Shown here: one piece after another, positions 6,603 through 11,806 of the stretch
Layout: each line of letters begins with the position of its first letter
Numbering within the stretch: position 1 is the first letter of the stretch
DNA from: Planctomycetaceae bacterium
GTDB taxonomy: Bacteria; Planctomycetota; Planctomycetia; Planctomycetales; Planctomycetaceae
Direction of reading: 5' to 3'
Assembly (NCBI GenBank): GCA_020426425.1
Contig: JAGQQB010000067.1
Span: forward strand, 1-11,806
Length of the DNA: 11,806 bases
Program-made: the position numbers and the translations under genes
The notes under the pieces: model-generated
Databases searched by the model: none
What the model was told of the DNA's origin: nothing
Seen by the model: only the letters and a program-made list of their open reading frames with translations

Positions 6603-9600
6603 GCGGCCACGGATCTTGCGGAACTGATCACTCAGAACGATCACCTCAACGGCGACGCTGAAGCGGTAGTCGTGGGCTTCGAGCCGCTCCAGCATTGTAT
6701 CGAGCAGCGGCTCATCGGAGAGTTGAACTTCCCTGCCGAGAGCAAATCCGAGCAGTTTTCGGCAGAAATTGTGGACGATCGCGTCGCGACGCTCAGAGAG
6801 CAGGTAGTCTTGCAGTCCATTTAGGCCGTCAATGCTGCGGCCATCTTCCAGCGTTGTTTTGGTGTCGACCGCCACCGGACGCAAGCGACCAATGGCGTCG
6901 TATTGTTCGAGTGCGAATCCGTAGGGATCGATCTTGATGTGACAACCAACGCACGCTTTAGCGGAACTGTGCATTTCGATGAGTTGCCGGGCCGTGAGTC
7001 CTGTGGGGACCGACTCCGGTAACTGAGGAACGCCAGCGGGAGGGCGCGGAAGTCGTTCTCCCAGGAGTGTTTCGTAGACCCAGTTGCCCCGCAGAATCGG
7101 ACTCGTGCGTGAGGCTCCGGACTGGCTCGCCAAGAACGTCGCCATGCCGAACACTCCGCCGCGACCATGCTGCCGGATACCGTCGACTCTGCGCCAGTCG
7201 GGGCCAGTCACTCCATCAATGCCGTAGTGCCGCGCGAGTGGCTCGTTGAGGAATGTGTGATCGGCGTCGACGAGATCGAGGATCGAGCCGTCGTTGCGAA
7301 TCATGTCTTCAAAGAAACGGACGGTCTCTTCGTACATGTCGCCACGCAGCGCGGCAAACTCAGGGTACAGGGCTTCATTCTTGTCGTCGTTCTGATCGAA
7401 ATCGCGAACGTGCAGCCACTGACAGGCGAACTGGATCGCGAGTCGCCGACTGCGTGCGTCCTTGAGCATCCGCCGCGTTTGCTCCAGCAATGGCGTCTCC
7501 AGCGTGAGATCTGCTGCTGCCGCTTGTCCCAGCTTTGCATCGGGTAGTGAGGACCACAGGAAGTAGCTCACTCGTGTGGCGACTTCCTGACTAGACACTG
7601 GTTTCGGCGACTCCCCAGAGCCTGGTTCTTCGAGTCGATACAAAAATACAGGCGACGTCAGCACCCGAGCCAACAGCAGCCGGGTCGCTTCTTCGTGTGG
7701 TATCTCGCTGGCGCGCAGTTGCCGGTAGAGCTCTGCGAGCTGCGTCTGTTCAACTCGCGAGAGATCTCGCCGCCAAGCGCGTGCGGCAAACTGCTGAACG
7801 GCTTCTACATGGGCCGGTTCGCTGGCGATCAGTCGCTGCCGAAACTGATCGGCGCGCCTGTTAATCGGTTCACGCAGCGGGCCGAACGCGACAACGAGAT
7901 CAGGTCGGTCCTGCGTCGCGAACTCATAGATCTGCTCGAACGCGACCGTCAGCGCGATTGGCTCCTGAGCGACGTACAGCAGCTCGTCCCAAAGGCGGTT
8001 CAGCTCTGCGATCTCGCTGTCTTCAAGTAGCAACCGTCGCAGATGCTCGTCTTCGCGGAAGTACAGCACCATGGTGACGACTTCGTCGACCGGAACGATG
8101 CGCGAGTAGCAGACCGCAGTGGGGAAGAGGTCACGAAACTGACTGATGTTTGCCTCCCAGCGAGCTGCGGCGGACGAACCAGTCCGTGCGAGGATGGGTT
8201 GATCGAGCGCGAATTCGAGGGAACGATCCGTCGTCGGGAGCACATGCGCCTGCAGACTCCCTTGCTCAGCGGAATCGCCGTGAACTTCCGCCGCAGTGAC
8301 GAAGGTCGCACTGGTGATCAACTGGCTGGGGATGCGGATCGTCACTGGTGCCGAAGCCGCCACGCACAGACTCGCCGGATCGACCGGTTTCCCGTTCGGA
8401 TGTCGACCAAATCCATGAGGCACGTCCATAAGCGGTGTCGGTTCCGCATCCAGCGGCAGGCGATTGCGTGCCAACTTCAGCCAGCAGAGCGGCCCCAGCC
8501 AGTCGAGCAGTTGAGTCCTCTGCTGCCGGTCGGTCTCGCTCAGCGGCTTGATGTTGTCTGTGAGCAGCAACTGCTGCAGGCTTGCAGCGAGCGCTGCAGT
8601 CTGAGAGTCACCGGCTCCATCGAGAACTGACATGCGCCAGCGGGCGAGGGCGGACTCCGGCACGAGCGGGGCAGACTTTGATTCACCTGTCTGCTCTCGC
8701 GCACAGAAGTGCCACGTCTCGGTATTCCCGAACGAGTCCGGTAGCGGATTCCCATTGACAATGTGATCGACAACATCGTGCGCGAGATCCCAGCGGCGTT
8801 TGTCGCCCTCTGTCTCGGTCAAGGTGAGGGAGACATGCGTTGTGTCGCAGACGTGACTGTTGTCACGGGCGTTGATGATCAGCGAGACGATGTCCCCGGT
8901 GCTGACATTGACTGCGGCGTCAACGTGAATGGTCGACCGCCCCCCGTTGTCGAACGTGCCGCTGGCCAGCAGTGTGGCTCCGGACTCTGTGAGTCGTTCC
9001 AGTCGCCACGACGTTCCGTTGCCGCACTTGTCGTCTGCATCGGCCACGAGTCCGGAAATCTGGACCGATCCACTGAGCGGACTCCGCCACGCGACGATCG
9101 ATTCCTGCGACGGTGAGGGATGCATCACCACTCCCCGCGCAGGGACCGTGAGCGTGGAGAAGGAGATGTCCGACTCCGACCGGTTTGTCAGCATGTTCGG
9201 CATCCCATCGATGCTCCAGCCATTCAACGCGGCATAGCCCTGCGCCTGCGTAATTCGATGAGGCAGGTGTCCTTGAATCTCGCGGGGCGTGCGAACACCG
9301 AGTCCGACCAATGTGCCCCAGCTTTGCAGCAAGGCGGCGTCCAATTGTCGTTCGGTGGCGAGATCTGTGAGCAGTCGGTTGGACCGATGCGATTCGGCGA
9401 CGGCAGAGAGATAGTCAGCAGACCGAGGCAGCTCCGACTTCACCAACAGATGTGCCTGTGCGGTGACCGCAGACAGGTCACGGATCAGCAACGGAGGCTG
9501 CGTCACCCCGGCGGCGTCGGGTGTGAATTCAAGCCGTGGCTGCTGCCAGATGGCGTGGCTCGTCGCCTCGTTCGCACTGAGATCGTGTGCGGACAACGTC

Positions 9601-10784
9601 AGCGAGATGCCCGCCCCGTCACTGCCTGGTTGTAGCGGGATGCGGAACTCCTGTTGCTGCTGGAGAATGCTCGCCGGTGTCATCCAGGCTTTCTGCTTGG
9701 CATCTTCTCCCAACTGCCCAATGGTGTTGAACTTCCACAGCCGTTGTTGCAGCTGCGAAATGTCCGCGACCAGTTGTGGCACTTGTTCGGATGTGATGGT
9801 GCGGCAACGATGTCGTAGCCAGTCGAACAGTGCGTTGTCTGTGCTGTCGGCGGGATCGTCGATGATTCCCCAAAGCGTGCCGAGGTACTTCACGCTAAGT
9901 CCTCGCTCGGCGGCGAGTGTCGCAACCGTCTGCTGTCCACTTAGCAAAGCGTCCCGTTGTTCGACGATGGCCAGCAGATAGCGGTCGAGCGGGATCGCTC
10001 CGCCGTCGTTATTCACGGTTCCGGTGCCGCCCACCTCGACCGGGATGACCGTGGGAATCGTAAACCGATCGTAGAAGTTGCGAATGCGCACCAGCCGTTC
10101 GTCGGTCCATTCGCGGCGCGACGTCCCGGCGGAGAATTCGATTCCCTCCGGTGTGAGGACCGCATGACTCGCAACTTCTTTCGCGGCGTCGAGGTACTTC
10201 TGCACATACGATGGGGACATCGACTGCGCAGAGCCGGTGTTGATGAACCCTTCTCCGGCCGCGCCATCGACCGGGAACTCCCGCGTGGGGTTGAGCGACG
10301 CGATTCCCGTCAGATCCTGAATGGTGTAGTTGTACTCTTCATTATTCAGTCGACGCAGAATCACCGGACCAGGATCGCCCGCGAATCGCTCTGCCTGCTG
10401 TCGCAGATATCGACGCACCCACGTTCGCAGGCGAATCAATTCGTCGCTGGTCAGCTGTGGCGACTCGCGCGGCGGCATTTGACCACTGTCGAGCATACGT
10501 CGGGTCTTGATCCACAAGTTGAGGTCTTGATCCAACTGCCCCGCCGCACGAAACCGGCTAAGATCGACTTCTGCCTCAACGTGGTCACCCGCGTGGCACT
10601 CGTGGCAATACTTCACGAGCAGTGGCTGTGCCTCTTGCCGGTAGGCATCCCAGTTTTGCGAGGGGAGATCGTCCGCCAACGCGAAGTCGCCACTTAAGAG
10701 CAGTGCGAAAGCAGCCATCCAGCGAGTGAATTGGGCGAGGAACCGAAGTCGAACAGCACCAGACAGCGCGGCAAACAGTGCCAT
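6582..10784 (-). CDS. Large secreted diheme cytochrome-like DUF1587/DUF1592/DUF1588/DUF1585 protein
   Basis: A 1400-residue planctomycete protein. Residues 1-37 hold a long Sec signal (hydrophobic WMAAFALLL, then ALA-DD). The first heme-c site, C60-HE-C63-H64, lies in a PSCyt1-like cytochrome domain with MPP at 103-105. DUF1587 follows (about 141-205, RRLNNEEYNYTIQDLTG). About 540-657 is a beta-rich segment (WRSPLSGSVQISGLVADAD ... CDTTHVSL), probably a beta-sandwich. DUF1595 (993-1053), DUF1592 (1065-1190, VSYFLWSSLPDAKL), DUF1588 (1205-1300, with the second CxxCH C1278-VG-C1281-H1282 and KIDPYGFALEQYDAIG) and DUF1585 (1318-1390) complete the family order. It is long but intact. Function is unknown; an extracellular redox or polysaccharide-related role is often supposed. 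I chose ATG 10784 because GGAGGAG lies just upstream, over the in-frame GTG at 10823. It heads the minus-strand run towards DUF1552. Confidence 0.9.
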   Translation of the reverse strand: MALFAALSGAVRLRFLAQFTRWMAAFALLLSGDFALADDLPSQNWDAYRQEAQPLLVKYCHECHAGDHVEAEVDLSRFRAAGQLDQDLNLWIKTRRMLDSGQMPPRESPQLTSDELIRLRTWVRRYLRQQAERFAGDPGPVILRRLNNEEYNYTIQDLTGIASLNPTREFPVDGAAGEGFINTGSAQSMSPSYVQKYLDAAKEVASHAVLTPEGIEFSAGTSRREWTDERLVRIRNFYDRFTIPTVIPVEVGGTGTVNNDGGAIPLDRYLLAIVEQRDALLSGQQTVATLAAERGLSVKYLGTLWGIIDDPADSTDNALFDWLRHRCRTITSEQVPQLVADISQLQQRLWKFNTIGQLGEDAKQKAWMTPASILQQQQEFRIPLQPGSDGAGISLTLSAHDLSANEATSHAIWQQPRLEFTPDAAGVTQPPLLIRDLSAVTAQAHLLVKSELPRSADYLSAVAESHRSNRLLTDLATERQLDAALLQSWGTLVGLGVRTPREIQGHLPHRITQAQGYAALNGWSIDGMPNMLTNRSESDISFSTLTVPARGVVMHPSPSQESIVAWRSPLSGSVQISGLVADADDKCGNGTSWRLERLTESGATLLASGTFDNGGRSTIHVDAAVNVSTGDIVSLIINARDNSHVCDTTHVSLTLTETEGDKRRWDLAHDVVDHIVNGNPLPDSFGNTETWHFCAREQTGESKSAPLVPESALARWRMSVLDGAGDSQTAALAASLQQLLLTDNIKPLSETDRQQRTQLLDWLGPLCWLKLARNRLPLDAEPTPLMDVPHGFGRHPNGKPVDPASLCVAASAPVTIRIPSQLITSATFVTAAEVHGDSAEQGSLQAHVLPTTDRSLEFALDQPILARTGSSAAARWEANISQFRDLFPTAVCYSRIVPVDEVVTMVLYFREDEHLRRLLLEDSEIAELNRLWDELLYVAQEPIALTVAFEQIYEFATQDRPDLVVAFGPLREPINRRADQFRQRLIASEPAHVEAVQQFAARAWRRDLSRVEQTQLAELYRQLRASEIPHEEATRLLLARVLTSPVFLYRLEEPGSGESPKPVSSQEVATRVSYFLWSSLPDAKLGQAAAADLTLETPLLEQTRRMLKDARSRRLAIQFACQWLHVRDFDQNDDKNEALYPEFAALRGDMYEETVRFFEDMIRNDGSILDLVDADHTFLNEPLARHYGIDGVTGPDWRRVDGIRQHGRGGVFGMATFLASQSGASRTSPILRGNWVYETLLGERLPRPPAGVPQLPESVPTGLTARQLIEMHSSAKACVGCHIKIDPYGFALEQYDAIGRLRPVAVDTKTTLEDGRSIDGLNGLQDYLLSERRDAIVHNFCRKLLGFALGREVQLSDEPLLDTMLERLEAHDYRFSVAVEVIVLSDQFRKIRGREQLAEE

Positions 10785-10786
10785 GA

Positions 10787-10793
10787 CTCCTCC
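10787..10793 (-). promoter_or_regulatory. Shine-Dalgarno GGAGGAG of the DUF1592 gene
   Basis: On the minus strand GGAGGAG ends 2 bases before ATG 10784 (4 bases if GGAGG is taken as the core). The spacing is tight, but it is the only good site nearby and it favours this ATG over GTG 10823. Confidence 0.55.
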
Positions 10794-10866
10794 AATGAAT
10801 GGGATGGGTCGTGAACCGACCACGGTCGTTTCTCACGAGTTCGCCCCGACGAGAATCGTTGCGGAT

Positions 10867-10901
10867 CCGCAGCGGTAGCGTGCCAAACGCTGCCGCTACG
10901 G
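10867..10901. repeat. Palindromic hairpin, 14-bp stem with 7-base loop
   Basis: CCGCAGCGGTAGCG (10867-10880) pairs with CGCTGCCGCTACGG (10888-10901) around the loop TGCCAAA, with one C:A mismatch and one T:G wobble. The 'GGTAGCGTGCC...' wording resembles dispersed palindromes I remember from planctomycete intergenic regions. It sits 83-117 bp upstream of the DUF1592 start, so it could also form in that leader RNA. No T-tract follows. Confidence 0.65.
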
Positions 10902-11149
10902 TCAATCATGCTCAAGTTGGGGAACTCTTGCAGGGGGCATCTCGAACTGGCGAGGGGAATCGTGGGTGGAATGAGGAAGTTCTTCCATTGACGCTGATCC
11001 AGTGGCACTGATGTCGTCGAGCAGGCTGAAGCAAACTGTTCTTCGCTCCCTCGCAATTTGGACGATGATGGCTAACAATCCCGGTGTCGCGTTCGCGGCG
11101 TCTCCGGTTTGTCGGAGGTATGCGTCCATGTCACAGGGAAGATCCAATC

Positions 11150-11404
11150 ATGTCAGAACAACCTCGAATCGCTGGTTTGGCTCCGCACAAAATGCAGCTG
11201 GAAGCAGGGAAGAACTATGCGTTTTGCACCTGTGGGCACTCGGCGAGTCAGCCGTTGTGCGACGGGGCACATAAGGGGACGAGTTTTCGGCCCAACGTCT
11301 TCGTCGCTGAACAGGATGAAGTCGTCTCAATGTGCCTGTGCAAGCACACACAGGCTGGATACAAGTGTGATGGGACGCACAAAGGGTTGAAGGAACAGGC
11401 GTGA
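11150..11404 (+). CDS. Small protein with two CDGSH iron-sulfur motifs
   Basis: An 84-residue protein carrying two complete CDGSH (mitoNEET-like) 2Fe-2S sites. Site 1 is C26-x-C28...C37-DGA-H41 and site 2 is C62-x-C64...C73-DGT-H77; each has the 3-Cys/1-His ligand set. The two-motif form suits the bacterial/MiNT-like group in which one chain binds two clusters. There is no signal peptide or membrane anchor, so it is probably cytoplasmic. Likely roles are electron or cluster transfer and redox sensing; the partner is unknown. The start is ATG 11150 (MSEQPRIAGLAPHKM), with GGGAAG about 7 bases upstream. The frame is open further up to 11084, but those residues look non-coding. It is divergent from the DUF1592 gene and stands alone, with a palindrome 51 bp downstream. 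Confidence 0.9.
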   Translation: MSEQPRIAGLAPHKMQLEAGKNYAFCTCGHSASQPLCDGAHKGTSFRPNVFVAEQDEVVSMCLCKHTQAGYKCDGTHKGLKEQA

Positions 11405-11602
11405 GTCGTTCGCCACTCGGTGTGGCTTTCGCGCAGGCCGCATCCTGAGACTGTAACCCGACGCGTCAGCGAGGGATCGTTGCTCACATGTCGCTCCGTC
11501 CCTCGCTGACGGGTCGGGTTGCCTGAAGTATTGAACCGTCGTGTGGGCTGACGTTTCAATTGACGCTGAATAAGGCGTTTGTCACCGAACAAAGGCATTC
11601 CG
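11405..11602. other. Intergenic region holding a long palindromic repeat
   Basis: These 198 bp lie between the CDGSH gene and the membrane protein gene. The main content is the palindrome at 11455-11520. The stretch from 11521 to 11602 should contain the promoter of the next gene; I can name no confident motif in it. Confidence 0.5.
11455..11520. repeat. Palindromic repeat with 22-bp arms (planctomycete intergenic type)
   Basis: Arms at 11455-11476 and 11499-11520 are inverted copies with a single mismatch (ACGCG against ACCCG when aligned). They enclose a 22-base spacer. The left arm starts AACCCGACGCG and ends GCGAGGGA. Read through on the minus strand, it gives NPTRQRG and SLTRRV peptides. 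I remember these as hallmarks of spurious ORFs made by a dispersed repeat in planctomycete genomes; this is a recollection, not checked. It could also act as a terminator 51 bp past the CDGSH gene, though no T-run follows. Confidence 0.8.
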
Positions 11603-11806
11603 ATGAGCTACGAAGACGACGATTACGAAGACGATGCTTACGGCGAAGAAACGCTCGATGGAGGGCCGCGTAAACGACGCAAGAAGTCGAAGTCGTCCGG
11701 CGGGATGTCGACGACCGTCAAGGTCCTGCTGGGGCTGGCGGTCTTCATGGTGGTCGGCATGGTCGTCTGCTGCGGTGTCGGGATCTTCGTGGCGAAGGAC
11801 GCCTTC
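11603..11806 (+). CDS. Single-pass membrane protein with acidic N-terminus, partial
   Basis: The first 68 residues of a gene that runs off the right edge. The order is a strongly acidic, Tyr-rich head (MSYEDDDYEDDAYGEE, 1-16), a basic stretch (RKRRKKSKS, 24-32) and one hydrophobic segment (VLLGLAVFMVVGMVVCCGVGIFV, about 42-64). By the positive-inside rule the head is probably cytoplasmic and the unseen remainder extracytoplasmic. No domain can be named. This layout is common in planctomycete proteins whose C-terminus carries a separate domain. The ATG at 11603 has AAAGG 7 bases upstream. Confidence 0.75.
   Translation, partial: MSYEDDDYEDDAYGEETLDGGPRKRRKKSKSSGGMSTTVKVLLGLAVFMVVGMVVCCGVGIFVAKDAF

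Larger units (their letters stand above)
10785..11149. other. Divergent intergenic region between the DUF1592 and CDGSH genes
   Basis: These 365 bp must contain the promoters of both divergent genes. I see no clear -35/-10 pairs and no credible gene: the open frames here have no recognisable composition, no ribosome site and overlap each other. The notable contents are a strong 14-bp hairpin (10867-10901), the ribosome site of the DUF1592 gene and an 11-mer (10988-10998) that recurs at 11559-11569. Confidence 0.5.

Noticed and set aside
6527..6631. N-terminal extension of the small protein including NWLKN x3
   Set aside because: It arises from the tandem repeat and the overlapping end of the DUF1592 gene. 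Protein-like sequence begins at ATG 6526, but the extension cannot be fully excluded.
9957..10697. Plus-strand open frame of 246 codons
   Set aside because: It is antisense to the N-terminal part of the DUF1592 gene, where the opposite strand has strong family motifs.
11248..11598. Minus-strand frame with NPTRQRG and SLTRRV peptides
   Set aside because: It is the translation of the palindromic repeat plus antisense of the CDGSH gene, not a real protein.

Overview
The window looks like a chromosomal piece of a member of the Planctomycetota, probably close to the Gimesia/Rubinisphaera/Rhodopirellula type. This rests on gene families that I know mainly from this phylum: a secreted 'PVC-type' heme-binding beta-propeller/HEAT protein, a large DUF1587/DUF1592/DUF1588/DUF1585 cytochrome-like protein and its usual Tat-exported DUF1552 partner. 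Intergenic palindromes of a style common in planctomycete genomes support it. No rRNA, tRNA, CRISPR array, insertion sequence or phage gene is visible.

Layout. Positions 1-397 (minus) hold the N-terminal two thirds of a MogA-type molybdopterin adenylyltransferase that runs off the left edge. Positions 668-4141 (plus) encode a 1157-residue secreted protein with a beta-propeller, HEAT-like repeats, a beta-sandwich-like segment and a C-terminal CxxCH heme domain. It converges on a four-gene minus-strand run, 10784 down to 4387: the 1400-residue DUF1592-family protein with two CxxCH sites, a 70-residue helical protein, a nucleotidyltransferase whose GTG start overlaps the preceding stop (GTGA), and the DUF1552 protein. 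Past a 365-bp divergent intergenic region lies an 84-residue protein with two CDGSH iron-sulfur motifs (11150-11404, plus). A long palindromic repeat follows, and then the start of a single-pass membrane protein (11603 to the right edge).

How the genes may work together. The 1157-residue protein, the DUF1592 protein and the DUF1552 protein all carry export signals, and two of them carry heme-c motifs, so they probably act outside the cytoplasmic membrane. Their biochemical role is unknown. The small protein plus nucleotidyltransferase is a compact, translationally coupled cytoplasmic pair sitting between DUF1592 and DUF1552, genes that are normally direct neighbours. It resembles a two-gene toxin-antitoxin or AbiEii-like unit, and it is the most unusual feature here. 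Right at its upstream edge, the DUF1592 gene ends in a 15-bp tandem repeat in which stop and glutamine codons alternate.
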